Of a DNA stretch of 64,000 nucleotides, positions 8,412 to 16,593 are shown piece by piece. Within the stretch, counting starts at the first letter, position 1. The number at the start of each line of letters is the position of its first letter. The notes beneath the pieces were generated by a model, which was not told the origin of the DNA, made no database searches, and saw only the letters and a list, made by a program, of their open reading frames with translations. The position numbers and the translations under genes were made by a program. Source of the stretch: Asticcacaulis sp. AC402 (GTDB lineage: Bacteria; Pseudomonadota; Alphaproteobacteria; Caulobacterales; Caulobacteraceae); contig NZ_AWGC01000012.1 in the NCBI RefSeq assembly GCF_000495835.1, positions 186,001 through 250,000 of the forward strand, in the 5' to 3' direction.

Positions 8412-8867
8412 CTATTCGAACACGGGACGCCGAGTGGTGAACTTGGTCGTCGACCAGGCGACGTAGCTGTCGTAGCGGCGGATGGCCGGGTCGGCCAATA
8501 GGACGCGCTCGCCCCAGGCCTCGTAAGCCTCCAGGCTGAAAGCGGCGACCACCAGGATAAAATCGGCCTGGCCGGCGACTGAATAGCATTGCAATACATT
8601 CGCGTCACCGCGCATGCGGGCGCGGAAATCGTCATAGACGGCTGGGGTTTCGCGTTCGAACGCCACGCTGGTGATCACGGTAATGCCGGTTTGGGCCGCC
8701 GAGCCCAACACAGCAACCTCCGCAGCAATGACGCCGGAGGTGCGCAGAGCCGCCAAGCGCCGTCGTACGGCCGAGGCTGACAGCGACACCTGCCGCCCCA
8801 TCTCGGCATGGGACAGGGTGCAGTCACTTTGCATGATACCAAGAAGTTTGCGGTCAAAATCGTCCAT
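8412..8867 (-). CDS. Lrp/AsnC-family transcriptional regulator
   Basis: Starting at MDDFDRKLLGIMQSD the protein is 151 residues, typical for the family. The helix-turn-helix lies at about 18-45 (SHAEMGRQVSLSASAVRRRL), and an RAM ligand-binding domain follows (about 65-145: VITSVAFERETPAVYDDF, AGQADFILVVAAFSLEAYE). These regulators sense amino acids as octamers. The target is unknown; the divergent S41 peptidase gene 101 bp away is a plausible one. The frame extends 26 codons upstream, but that stretch (CCEFNCQVLVLWRN) looks non-coding. Confidence 0.88.
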   Translation of the reverse strand: MDDFDRKLLGIMQSDCTLSHAEMGRQVSLSASAVRRRLAALRTSGVIAAEVAVLGSAAQTGITVITSVAFERETPAVYDDFRARMRGDANVLQCYSVAGQADFILVVAAFSLEAYEAWGERVLLADPAIRRYDSYVAWSTTKFTTRRPVFE

Positions 8868-8968
8868 CGGCGCATTTCGCCACAGAACAAGCACTTGGCA
8901 ATTAAATTCGCAACAAGAATGGCGAAAATCGCTGCGCATGGTCAATGGCTTTCAGGTAGGGTGGCGCC

Positions 8969-10258
8969 ATGCTCTCCATGGCCCTGTTTCTTCTTGCTTC
9001 ACCCTTTGCGAATGTCGCCCAAGCCCCCCAGATGTCGGGCGTCTGGCAGTCCCAGGGCTATGGCTATGTTCTGGACCTGAAACATGGCCAAACTAACCTG
9101 TATCACCAGGCAAACGGTATGTGCGTCAAAGACCCGCGCGGTGGCGATCCCGACGAACAGTTCCTTGTCTACCAGGAGGTCGCGGCGGATCGTGTGGCCT
9201 TCAGTGGCGAGGCCGGCGGCACGCGCTACATCTTTGACCGGATTGCCGCCGTGCCCTCCGCCTGCGCCGAGGGCAACCCGCTGACACCACAGCAAAAGCT
9301 CGACTTTGTTATCGCAAATTTGCGCGCCTGGTATCCGCTGGAAGCGCGAGGCATCGATCTGGACCAGGCTATAGATGATATTGGGCCGGTCACGAATGAC
9401 ACGGACCTGTGGAAGGCCCTGACTCAGGTCTATGGCGTCCTGGATGACACCCACAGCGAGGTCCATGCCGGCGAGCGCACATTCACGGCTGGCGAAGCTC
9501 TTACTCTGGAACGGATCGGCGACGGCGAGGCCCAGAAAGCATGGCTGCGTGGATATCGCGACGGTATCCTCAACGACATTCTGTTGGCCCAGGGGCATCA
9601 CGTCGGCAATAAGCGCGTCTTCTGGGGCGTCAACGGTGATATAGGCTATATCAACATCATGACAATGGGCGCGTTCGATAGCGAGGCCGAAGACTATGAT
9701 ACTGGCGTGCTGGACACCATCCTCGACGAAGCCATGTCAGCTTTCCAGGGCCAACGCGCGGTCATTGTCGATCTGGGCAACAATCGCGGCGGCTACGACC
9801 GCGTCGCGCAAGCGATCGCGCCCCGGTTTGCGAACGAGCAAAGGCTGGCCTATACCCGGGGTCCGGCTGGCAGTCCTCAGACTGAGCCGCAAGCTGTCTA
9901 TACGGTGCCATCGGAACGCTCGCGCTTTCTTGGTCCAGTCTATGTGCTGACCAGCGACATCACCGTCAGCGCAGGTGAGACAGGCGTATTGCAGTTGAAG
10001 GCCCTGCCGAATGTGGTCCAGGTGGGAACGACGACGCGCGGCGCCTTGTCCGACCAGATTGTCAAACCGTTGGGCGAGGGTTGGGAGGTAACCATGTCGG
10101 CGGAGATTTACCGGGATCCGTCGGGCTTTGTGCCCGAAGGCAAGGGAATCGCTCCGGATGTGGTTCTGGACCTGTATGGGCCGCAGGGACATGCAGCGGC
10201 GGTGTTGGGCTTGATGGAGCGGATCCGGGTGGGCGACCCGTCGTTGAAGACAAGATAA
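8969..10258 (+). CDS. S41-family (C-terminal processing-type) serine peptidase, exported
   Basis: The 429-residue protein opens with a short signal peptide (MLSMALFLLASPFANVAQA). After an N-terminal region of unknown fold, the S41 core spans about 215-420: GDIGYINIMTMGAF, VIVDLGNNRGGYD, then SDITVSAGET with the likely nucleophile Ser near 334, and GTTTRGALSDQ with the conserved turn. The tail EGKGIAPDVVLDL is also typical of tail-specific proteases. There is no recognisable PDZ domain. It probably acts in the periplasm or outside the cell on unknown peptides. It is transcribed alone, divergent from the Lrp gene. Confidence 0.82.
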   Translation: MLSMALFLLASPFANVAQAPQMSGVWQSQGYGYVLDLKHGQTNLYHQANGMCVKDPRGGDPDEQFLVYQEVAADRVAFSGEAGGTRYIFDRIAAVPSACAEGNPLTPQQKLDFVIANLRAWYPLEARGIDLDQAIDDIGPVTNDTDLWKALTQVYGVLDDTHSEVHAGERTFTAGEALTLERIGDGEAQKAWLRGYRDGILNDILLAQGHHVGNKRVFWGVNGDIGYINIMTMGAFDSEAEDYDTGVLDTILDEAMSAFQGQRAVIVDLGNNRGGYDRVAQAIAPRFANEQRLAYTRGPAGSPQTEPQAVYTVPSERSRFLGPVYVLTSDITVSAGETGVLQLKALPNVVQVGTTTRGALSDQIVKPLGEGWEVTMSAEIYRDPSGFVPEGKGIAPDVVLDLYGPQGHAAAVLGLMERIRVGDPSLKTR

Positions 10259-10263
10259 GGAAG

Positions 10264-10340
10264 CCCCTCAGGCTCGCCGCCCCGCGCCGATCGCGTTGAC
10301 TTCGTTCCGCTCTCGTCCTCTCCCCGTAAACGGGGAGAGG
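10264..10340. repeat. F3 repeat copy a
   Basis: This stretch holds the F3 signature: GCCCCTCAGGCTCGCCGCCC, then GTCCTCTCCCCGTAAACGGGGAGAGG, which folds as a 10-bp stem with a 4-6 base loop. It lies between the convergent S41 peptidase and nucleotidyltransferase genes and could act as a two-way terminator-like hairpin. Confidence 0.75.
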
Positions 10341-10355
10341 TAAAAAATAGCCGCT

Positions 10356-11330
10356 TTATCCGGAAACAATCTGCTGGTGAAGATCAACGATGAAGTCGTC
10401 TATTTGGTCGCGGTCAACGGTTTCGGGCAAGGTTGTACGAGCCACCGCCATTTCGACCTCCGTCAGAAGGTTTTCGATCTCCTCGGCAACCGAAGCATAA
10501 GGAATCTCGCCGCGCTTGATCGCCAGCAAATGCGCCGCATTGGGGCGCGGAAAGGTAATCTGGCGGGTATCGAGGAACTCGATCGCCTGGTCGGCGATGC
10601 GGACCGCATGGGTCATGGCCTTCCAGTCGACGCCTTGATTGTCTTCCGCCGCGCGGGTGCGGGCGCCGAATTCGTCGAACAGGTTTTGCACCATGGTGCG
10701 CGCGCCCTTGATAGAGGCCGAAAAGATCGCCTTCTTGCCGGCAACGTCGAAATAGGTCGCCGGATTCCCGTCGGGATGCGGAAGCACGACGATATCCAAC
10801 AGGTCGTGGGAGGCGGCAAGGTCGCGAATTTCGGCTTCGGCAACCCCCAGCTTTGTATTGGCGCCGTAGCTGTCCTCGATGGCGGTCAGGCCGTCCAGCG
10901 CCAGTCGGACGGCCGCCAAGCGCGCACCCTTAACGCCATACTTGCGCGCCTGTTGGCGGCAATAGCTGACGAAGGCCGTAGTCTTGCGGCTGAACAGGCG
11001 CGGCGCCAGGGCCTTGATCTCCGACCAGACCGGATCGGGCGTTGACAGCATCATGTCCGCCGGCGCGAACAGCATGTCCAGCGCCACGGTCTGGCCTTCG
11101 GCCAGGAGGTCTAGGAACTTGGCCGGACTGTAGGCTTCGAAGTCGATGTCTTCAGCCGTATTCTTCTCACCGCGGGACTTCTCACGAACGATGTTGACCG
11201 ACGGCTTGACCCTCTGCAGCAGGATATCGCGCGCATCGGGCAGGTAGACAGCCTTGATATCCAGGTCCGACTGCGGCGTCGCCGTGCCGTACAGGTGCGA
11301 GCCGAATTTCATTTCAACGAGTGTTTTCAT
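10356..11330 (-). CDS. predicted nucleotidyltransferase, RlaP/DUF2204-like
   Basis: The 324-residue protein begins MKTLVEMKFGSHLYG. The pol-beta nucleotidyltransferase signature GSHLYGTATPQSDLDIK near residues 10-26 gives the GS and DxD metal-binding pair. Further conserved blocks are DIDFEAYSPAKFLDLL and KYGVKGARLAAVRLALDG. This fits the family of predicted nucleotidyltransferases sometimes linked to RNA repair; its substrate is unknown. GGAGAAGCCC directly precedes the chosen ATG; an alternative Met lies four codons earlier (MEKP). It is transcribed away from the padR unit and shares its control region. Confidence 0.75.
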   Translation of the reverse strand: MKTLVEMKFGSHLYGTATPQSDLDIKAVYLPDARDILLQRVKPSVNIVREKSRGEKNTAEDIDFEAYSPAKFLDLLAEGQTVALDMLFAPADMMLSTPDPVWSEIKALAPRLFSRKTTAFVSYCRQQARKYGVKGARLAAVRLALDGLTAIEDSYGANTKLGVAEAEIRDLAASHDLLDIVVLPHPDGNPATYFDVAGKKAIFSASIKGARTMVQNLFDEFGARTRAAEDNQGVDWKAMTHAVRIADQAIEFLDTRQITFPRPNAAHLLAIKRGEIPYASVAEEIENLLTEVEMAVARTTLPETVDRDQIDDFIVDLHQQIVSG

Positions 11331-11380
11331 GGGCTTCTCCATGCCCGAACCCGCTGCAAAAGGCCATAGTTCCTTGCGGT

Positions 11381-11454
11381 ACAAGCTACCTGTCAAAGCT
11401 TACTATCATTTAATGTACCAGTACCTTGCGTTGGAAGGTAGCTTGTTTTATACA
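11381..11454 (+). promoter_or_regulatory. padR promoter with 10-bp inverted repeat
   Basis: A sigma70-like promoter TTGCGT (11426-11431), 17-base spacer, TATACA (11449-11454) lies about 45 bp before the padR start. A perfect inverted repeat, ACAAGCTACC at 11381-11390 and GGTAGCTTGT at 11437-11446, places one arm inside the spacer. This is a good candidate operator for autorepression by PadR, and could also affect the divergent nucleotidyltransferase gene. Confidence 0.5.
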
Positions 11455-11500
11455 CAGTTCAACGCCGGGGATGGTCCCGGCTATAACGGATGGAGGGCCA

Positions 11501-11845
11501 ATGCCTGAAACCATAGACATTCAAATGAAGAAAGGCGTGCTGGGCCTGTGCGTGCTGGCGGTGCTGGCCCGTGGCGAAAGCTACGCTTATGAGATCGCCT
11601 CACGTCTGTCCGATGCCATCGGCATGGGCGAAGGCACGATCTACCCGCTGATGCGGCGGATGCAGTCTGACGGCCTGGTCGATACCTACCTGGTCGAAAG
11701 CTCGGCGGGTCCATCGCGCAAATATTACCGCCTGACCAGCGCCGGGCACCGCGCGTTGCAGGACCAGAGCTCCGAATGGCGCGGTTTCACCGATGCCGTC
11801 GACGCCCTGCTGGACCCCACACTCACCGTCACCCAGGAGGCCTGA
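11501..11845 (+). CDS. PadR-family transcriptional regulator
   Basis: The 114-residue protein starts MPETIDIQMKKGVLGLC after GGAGGGCCA. It is a winged helix typical of PadR subfamily 1 (LARGESYAYEIASRLSDAI, then GEGTIYPLMRRMQSDGLV and GPSRKYYRLTSAGHRAL). Small PadR proteins like this repress their own operon. The next gene, a DUF1700 membrane protein, starts two bases after the stop, and a DUF2807 protein follows. This trio is a common arrangement in which PadR and the DUF1700 protein control an envelope-related function. Confidence 0.9.
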   Translation: MPETIDIQMKKGVLGLCVLAVLARGESYAYEIASRLSDAIGMGEGTIYPLMRRMQSDGLVDTYLVESSAGPSRKYYRLTSAGHRALQDQSSEWRGFTDAVDALLDPTLTVTQEA

Positions 11846-11847
11846 GA

Positions 11848-12408
11848 ATGACGAAAGATCAATTCATTGAACGGCTGAAGGCCGGCCTTAAGGGTTTGAA
11901 GGCCGAGGCCATTGCCGACATCGTGGCCGACTATGAGGCGCACTTTGCCGAAGCCGCGGCGGCTGGCCGCAGCGAGGCCGAAGTGGCTGCCGCGCTTGGT
12001 GATCCGGGCCGCCTTGCCCGTGAGCTGAAGGCCGAGGCCGGCATGAAGAACTGGGAGTCGGCCAAGTCACCGTCATCCGCCGCTGGGGCAATCCTGGGCA
12101 TTATCGGACTGGGCGCCCTGGATATCCTGGTGCTGCTGCCGATTTTGGGCGGGGTCGTCGGGACGCTGATCGGGGTGTTTACCGCCGCCATTGGCATCTT
12201 TATCGCCGGGGGCGTTCTGTTCGCTGCCGGGCCTTTCACTCCGCTGCCGGGTGGGGTTGCCGCCGCCATGTTGGGCGGGGTCGGCGTCATGGCCGGCGCT
12301 GCCGCGCTGGGCGCCTTAACCGCCGTCCTCAGCGTCTGGCTGGTCAACGGCCTGATCTGGTACGGCCGCCTGCACTACCGCGTGCTGAAGCCCGCACTCG
12401 AAAACTGA
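11848..12408 (+). CDS. DUF1700 (HAAS-domain) membrane protein
   Basis: The 186-residue protein starts MTKDQFIERLKAGLKG after AGGAGGCC. Residues 1-70 match the helical HAAS/DUF1700 domain (IVADYEAHFAEAAAAGRSEAEVAAALGDPGRLAREL). The rest is three to four Gly/Ala-rich membrane segments. Such proteins are usually encoded right after a PadR regulator and are thought to be its membrane partner. The frame continues upstream into padR but the chosen ATG has the ribosome site. It is the middle gene of a three-gene unit. Confidence 0.85.
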   Translation: MTKDQFIERLKAGLKGLKAEAIADIVADYEAHFAEAAAAGRSEAEVAAALGDPGRLARELKAEAGMKNWESAKSPSSAAGAILGIIGLGALDILVLLPILGGVVGTLIGVFTAAIGIFIAGGVLFAAGPFTPLPGGVAAAMLGGVGVMAGAAALGALTAVLSVWLVNGLIWYGRLHYRVLKPALEN

Positions 12409-12429
12409 ACCGAATCCGGAGGAAACATC

Positions 12430-13206
12430 ATGATCCGCACTCTACTCCTCGTCACGGGCTTCGGCACTGCTATCGCCCTGGTCTGTCTCACCGCCGCGGC
12501 CAGCATCGCCGGCCATGACATTAGCGACGGCTATAGCCTTTCGTTCAGCGAGAACGATAACCACTTCGGGGTCCGCAAGGACGAGGCTGTCAAGCCGGAA
12601 CCGGTCGAGACCCGCACCCTGGCCTGGGCCGGAGGCGAGGTCTTGACGATTTCGGCGCCGGTCGAGGTCGTCTACACTCAGGGGCCGACCGTGTCGGTCA
12701 CTGCGACGGGCCCTAAGTCGCTGGTCGAGCGGCTGACCCTGGAAAACGGCCGGCTGTCGTTGAAGGACGGCCCGGGTGTCGTCAAGACGATCAGCCTCAA
12801 ACTCAACGGACACGGCCTGGACATCGATGGCGGCGACGACAGTATCCGCGTCACCATCACCGCCCCTTCGGTCAAACAGTTCGAAGTTGCCGGTACGGGT
12901 GACCTGACGATCCATGGTTACGACCAGCCGAAGCTTGATCTGCGCGTTTCCGGCGCCGGTGAGGTCGAGGCCTTTGGCCGGACCGATGCGCTGGAGCTCG
13001 ATATCTCGGGCAATGGCGACGCCAATCTCGAAGCCTTGAAGGCTGTGGATGCCGATATCAGCATCAGCGGCGCGGGTGATGCCGATATCTCGGCGACCGG
13101 CAAGGTGGCGGTGGACGTGTCGGGCATGGGCGACGTGACGCTGAAGACGAAGGCGGCCAGCGTGAGCACAGATATTTCCGGTGCCGGCGAGGTCCACCAG
13201 GAATAG
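12430..13206 (+). CDS. exported DUF2807 beta-helix protein
   Basis: The 258-residue protein has an N-terminal hydrophobic export segment (LLLVTGFGTAIALVCLTAAA) and then a repetitive beta-rich region. From about residue 150 the short units such as VAGTGDLTIHG, VSGAGEVEAFG, ISGNGDANLEAL, ISGAGDADISA and VSGMGDVTLK recur roughly every 18-20 residues. This pattern is that of the DUF2807 (GIN) domain, a right-handed beta-helix of unknown role, likely in the periplasm or on the surface. It ends the padR-DUF1700 unit (22 bp gap, GGAGGAAAC before the ATG). Confidence 0.85.
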   Translation: MIRTLLLVTGFGTAIALVCLTAAASIAGHDISDGYSLSFSENDNHFGVRKDEAVKPEPVETRTLAWAGGEVLTISAPVEVVYTQGPTVSVTATGPKSLVERLTLENGRLSLKDGPGVVKTISLKLNGHGLDIDGGDDSIRVTITAPSVKQFEVAGTGDLTIHGYDQPKLDLRVSGAGEVEAFGRTDALELDISGNGDANLEALKAVDADISISGAGDADISATGKVAVDVSGMGDVTLKTKAASVSTDISGAGEVHQE

Positions 13207-13379
13207 CGCTGACGCGTTACGGGATTTGGGGTTTGCGGTTTGGGGCCCCAAACCCCGTCGCGCGTCAGCGCCCTTGCGGTTGATCATAACCTTACGTAAG
13301 CAGTGCCACTAGGGCAGCGCGATTTTGCACCAGCTTCCCTAAGCTCACTTCGTCACTATCCTGTGAAGGAGTACGCATC

Positions 13380-13664
13380 ATGGCTAACACCGGCTACAAC
13401 AACTCAACCGAAAACGGCAACGGTACGGCGATCATCGTGCTGGCGCTCGTCGTATTGGCAGCGCTGATCATCGGCGCGGTCTTTTTTATGAACAACCCGG
13501 TCACCACAACGTCCGAAACCAATACCAGCACGACCGACCGGACCATCATCGAACAGGTTCCGGTCCTGATTGCACCGGATAACGCCGCCAATCCGCCAGC
13601 ACAGACGGCTCCGGCAACAGAGCCTGCCCCCACGCCGGTTCAACCCATTACGCCAGCGCAATAA
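13380..13664 (+). CDS. small single-pass membrane protein, Pro/Thr-rich tail
   Basis: The 94-residue protein has a polar start (NTGYNNSTENGNG), one membrane helix at about 17-36 (IIVLALVVLAALIIGAVFF), then a Thr/Ser-rich segment and an Ala/Pro-rich tail (PAQTAPATEPAPTPVQP). It is preceded by GTGAAGGAG. Similar small proteins are found in Caulobacterales but I know no function. It has its own transcript, 173 bp after the DUF2807 gene. The low-complexity tail suggests a linker that reaches into the periplasm. Confidence 0.65.
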   Translation: MANTGYNNSTENGNGTAIIVLALVVLAALIIGAVFFMNNPVTTTSETNTSTTDRTIIEQVPVLIAPDNAANPPAQTAPATEPAPTPVQPITPAQ

Positions 13665-13774
13665 GCAATCCAGCAAGAAACCGCCTAGAAAATCACTGAT
13701 TTTATTAGATTTTTCCAGTCAGGAAAACAGGCCTGCCTCATCCAAAGGGGAGGGCCAAAGGCCGGTGAGAAACT

Positions 13775-13892
13775 AGAGCGCAATCCGATAAAGTGGACAC
13801 CACCGCACGGGCGCTCCCGTTTTCGGAAAAATTGCGCGACAAAACAAAAACTTAGAGCGGGATTTTGATTCCATCAAAACTTGTCCCGCTCT
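13775..13892 (+). repeat. F1 repeat copy D (118 bp form), joined to an F2 half
   Basis: A complete two-hairpin F1 copy starts AGAGCGCAATCCGATAAAG and ends TGTCCCGCTCT. Its right end meets the right half of an F2 element exactly at the F2 CTAG, as if F1 had inserted there and the left half of F2 was then lost. Confidence 0.9.
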
Positions 13893-13954
13893 AGCCCGGC
13901 GCTTGAGTTGAAAAAACGCAAATACCAAGCGTCATTCTTTATGAGGGTTGGTAT
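13893..13954 (+). repeat. right half of an F2 repeat (copy a)
   Basis: The segment AGCCCGGCGCTTGAGTTGAA through the ATACCAAGC...GGTTGGTAT hairpin matches the right part of the full F2 copy at 25633-25793. The left part is absent, replaced by F1-D. The hairpin carries the stop codon of the converging DUF1961 gene. Confidence 0.85.
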
Positions 13955-14675
13955 AAGTGACTCGCCGGACTTCCAGATGGCTGTAAAGCGCTTCCAGCGG
14001 CGCCATTTGACGAAAGCCCACACTGCCCCCCTGTGGCATGGGCTTTTCGCCGTCGTCCCGCCATGCCACAACCGGCAAATCGTTGATTGAGAACCATACA
14101 CCGGTCTGAGTTTTCAGCAGTTTCATGCGATAGGGCTCGTCCGTCATGTCCTTGACATCCGGCAAAGGATCGGCGCCCTGAGCCAGCAGTTCGAACCCCG
14201 GCGCCCGGCGCAGATTGCAGACATGGAAGGCGCGTTCTTCCGGCCACCGGCGGCGAAAATAGGCGATCTGCAGGGCAGCGACATCCGATTGCGTATAGTG
14301 TTCATAGATGCCGGTACGCGCTTTCAGAGAAGGATCGAGTATGTGCTGGCCACCAACGCCGGCGGCATGGAAGAACAGGATGGCCAGACCCGGTTCGGCC
14401 AGCGGACGAAAGGTCCAGCTAATCTCAACATCACTGTCGAAACGCTCCGGGCACCAGAAGACGAAGTTAGACGCCTGGCCCTGGTCGGGGGTAAGTTTGT
14501 TTTTCAGGCGCATCCTGCCCGTGTCGAAATCGACCAAGGCCTCACCTTCCAGCTTCCAGTTGGCGACATCGGAGGGTTTGGCAAGTGGATTGGCGTAGAT
14601 CACGCTGCCGGTTGCAAACGCGGGTTGGGCGGCGAGGACAGTGCCTGCGATCACAAAACTCCGACGATCCAGCAT
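13932..14675 (-). CDS. DUF1961-family exported protein
   Basis: The 247-residue protein begins with a Tat/Sec-like leader (MLDRRSFVIAGTVLAAQPAFA) and then shows the DUF1961 pattern: YANPLAKPSDVANW, FVFWCPERFDSDVEISW, GLAILFFHAAGVGGQ, ARTGIYEHYTQSDVA and GGSVGFRQMAPLEALYSHLEV. DUF1961 proteins have a lectin-like or glycoside-hydrolase-like beta-sandwich and often lie near pectin or rhamnose genes, as here. The exact reaction is not known. Its last residues (TYTNPHKE) and TGA stop are encoded inside the F2 half-repeat, so the C-terminus has been shaped by the element. Repeats lie on both sides. Confidence 0.78.
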   Translation of the reverse strand: MLDRRSFVIAGTVLAAQPAFATGSVIYANPLAKPSDVANWKLEGEALVDFDTGRMRLKNKLTPDQGQASNFVFWCPERFDSDVEISWTFRPLAEPGLAILFFHAAGVGGQHILDPSLKARTGIYEHYTQSDVAALQIAYFRRRWPEERAFHVCNLRRAPGFELLAQGADPLPDVKDMTDEPYRMKLLKTQTGVWFSINDLPVVAWRDDGEKPMPQGGSVGFRQMAPLEALYSHLEVRRVTYTNPHKE

Positions 14676-14867
14676 AACAGCGACCTCTACAAAAGCGGTG
14701 GTCAGTGATATCTAAAAAGCTTGTCTGAGGAAAGCGCCGCGGGTCCATAAAAAAGGGAGCAGGACCCGCCTTAATCAAGCGGCGTGCCAAAACCTGCTGG
14801 CGCAGGCGTTTTTGTGCCAGCCTTCCCACCCGCCATGCCCTCTCCTCCCAAAGGTCAATTCTATATG

Positions 14868-14967
14868 ATACCAACCCGCGTAAGTCTTGACACACTGCGG
14901 GTTGGCAAGGCCGCCAGCGTACGTTTCTGGCCGCCCGAGCTTTTGCGAGGAGCCAGGGGGGGCGCCT
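14868..14967 (+). repeat. left half of an F2 repeat (copy b)
   Basis: ATACCAACCCGCG through CCGCCAGCGTACGTTTCTGG to GGGGGGCGCCT matches the left part of full F2 copies. It stops exactly at the F2 CTAG, where F1-E begins. Together with the right half at 13893 it brackets the DUF1961 gene. The rest of the 14676-15186 gap is repeats only. Confidence 0.85.
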
Positions 14968-15069
14968 AGAGCGCAATCCGATAAAGTGGACACCACTTTT
15001 CGGAAAAATTGCGCGATAAAACAAAAACTTAGAGCGGGATTTTGATTCCATCAAAACTCATCCCGCTCT
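14968..15069 (+). repeat. F1 repeat copy E (102 bp form)
   Basis: This copy starts AGAGCGCAATCCGATAAAG and ends CATCCCGCTCT. Hairpin 1 has the short spacer (GGACACCACTTTTC). It follows the left half of F2-b at the CTAG and is directly joined to copy F in the same orientation. Confidence 0.92.
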
Positions 15070-15188
15070 AGAGCGCAATCCGATAAAGTGTGACGCCACC
15101 GCACCGGCGCTCCCGTTTTCGGAAAAATTGCGTGACAAAACAAAAACTTGGATCGGAGTTTTGATTCCATCAAAACACATCCCGTTCT
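15070..15188 (+). repeat. F1 repeat copy F (119 bp form), tandem with E
   Basis: The second member of a head-to-tail F1 pair starts AGAGCGCAATCCGATAAAG with the long spacer and ends ATCCCGTTCT. One terminal base is changed (GTTCT for GCTCT). Its end overlaps the rhaI stop codon on the minus strand. Confidence 0.9.
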
Positions 15189-16512
15189 AGACGATACCGC
15201 CGGCCAGTTCGGTGCGCGCCTTGCGAGTCTCGGCCTTGTGCGCCCGGTAGCCGCTTTCGCGATAAGCCGCGATGGGGTCGATAGCGCCGCCCATTCTCAC
15301 CCGCGCCATGGCCAGAGCAGCGCGGACGTCGGACTCAAAGGCCTGGCGCAAGCAGTTGTGCGCCATGATGACGTCGTTGTCTTCCTGATAGGCGCGCATG
15401 CCGTCACGGTCGACGATCAGCGCCTTGACATAGGCGCCGGCAATGGCGCGCGCGGAGTTTAGCAAGCTTTCGATCGGATCGGTGACATTGTGCGACTGAT
15501 CCATCATGTAGGACGGCGTAAAGCGCGTGCCGTGCTTTTTAGCACGCTTCTCGGCCGAAACCAGTTCGTTGAAAACCAGGAACAACTGGAACGGGTTGAT
15601 CGATCCGGAATCGAGATCGTCGTCGCCGTACTTGGAATCGTTGAAATGGAAACCGCCCAGCTTGCCGAACTGAGCCAGGCGGGCCACGATCATCTCGATA
15701 TTGACGTTGGGCGCATGATGGCCCAGATCGACCAGACACTGCGCCTTGTCCCCCAGAGCCTGGGCGCACAGGATCGAGGTGCCCCAGTCCTGGATCACCG
15801 TCGAATAGAAGGCCGGTTCGTACATCTTGTGCTCGATCAGCAACCGCCAGTCGTCCGGCAGAGCACCATAAACCGTGCCCAGGCTTTCAAGGTAGCGCTC
15901 CAGCGTGTCGGTGAACTCGACCTGGCCGGGGAAGTTCGAGCCGTCGCCGATCCAGACTGTCAGTGCCTTGGAACCCAGCGTCTTGCCGACCTCGACGCAT
16001 TCGAAATTGTGTTCGATGGCCTGCTGGCGGGTCGCCATCTGCGAATGCGACAACGAACCGAACTTGTAGGACCGCTTTTGACCGCTCTGGTCCTGGAAGG
16101 TGTTGGAATTGATGGCGTCGAAACCAATGCCCAGGGTTTGGCCGTACTGACGCAGGGCGTCGTAATCGTCGCACTTGTCCCACGGCAAATGCAGCGACAC
16201 ACGCGGCGTCAGGCCTGTCAGTTGATTGACCACCGAACAGTCCTCGACCTTTTCGAAGACATTGGTCGGCTCACCCGGCAGTGGAAAGCGGGCGTAACGC
16301 GTGCCACCGGAGACCATGCCCCAGGATGGCAATCCGACCGAAAAGGCTATCAGCTTCTCGACGACAAGCTCGATGTCGATGTTCACCCGAGACAGCCGGG
16401 CAGCCAAAGCGTCGTAATCAGCCAGGTGGGCATCCATCAGTTTGGCATTGGCGCGTGCAATGGCGTCTTGCGGTATGATTGCGATGTGCTTGTCGACGGC
16501 CAGAAAGCCCAT
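15187..16512 (-). CDS. rhaI: L-rhamnose isomerase (RhaI type)
   Basis: The 441-residue TIM-barrel isomerase converts L-rhamnose to L-rhamnulose with divalent metals. Recognisable blocks are SLHLPWDKCDDYDALRQYG near 108-125, KALTVWIGDGSNFPGQ near 185, LLIEHKMYEPAFYSTVIQDW near 225-245, CLVDLGHHAPNVNIE near 262 and GGFHFNDSKYGDDDLDSGSI near 285-305. These match the RhaI type (Pseudomonas/Gram-positive), not the E. coli RhaA type. It follows rhaD after a 160-bp gap with its own palindromic sites. The TAG stop (15189-15187) is completed by the end of repeat F1-F. Confidence 0.93.
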   Translation of the reverse strand: MGFLAVDKHIAIIPQDAIARANAKLMDAHLADYDALAARLSRVNIDIELVVEKLIAFSVGLPSWGMVSGGTRYARFPLPGEPTNVFEKVEDCSVVNQLTGLTPRVSLHLPWDKCDDYDALRQYGQTLGIGFDAINSNTFQDQSGQKRSYKFGSLSHSQMATRQQAIEHNFECVEVGKTLGSKALTVWIGDGSNFPGQVEFTDTLERYLESLGTVYGALPDDWRLLIEHKMYEPAFYSTVIQDWGTSILCAQALGDKAQCLVDLGHHAPNVNIEMIVARLAQFGKLGGFHFNDSKYGDDDLDSGSINPFQLFLVFNELVSAEKRAKKHGTRFTPSYMMDQSHNVTDPIESLLNSARAIAGAYVKALIVDRDGMRAYQEDNDVIMAHNCLRQAFESDVRAALAMARVRMGGAIDPIAAYRESGYRAHKAETRKARTELAGGIV

Positions 16513-16593
16513 GTCAGTCCAATCCCGATTTTTGCCCGTTTTTTTCAGACCATCGCGCGAACTCGGCTTTTCGTCAATTCAACACCTTTAATG

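Noticed and set aside
14968-15188. Tandem F1 pair considered as a CRISPR array
   Set aside because: The units are adjacent palindromes of 102 and 119 bp with no unique spacers between them.
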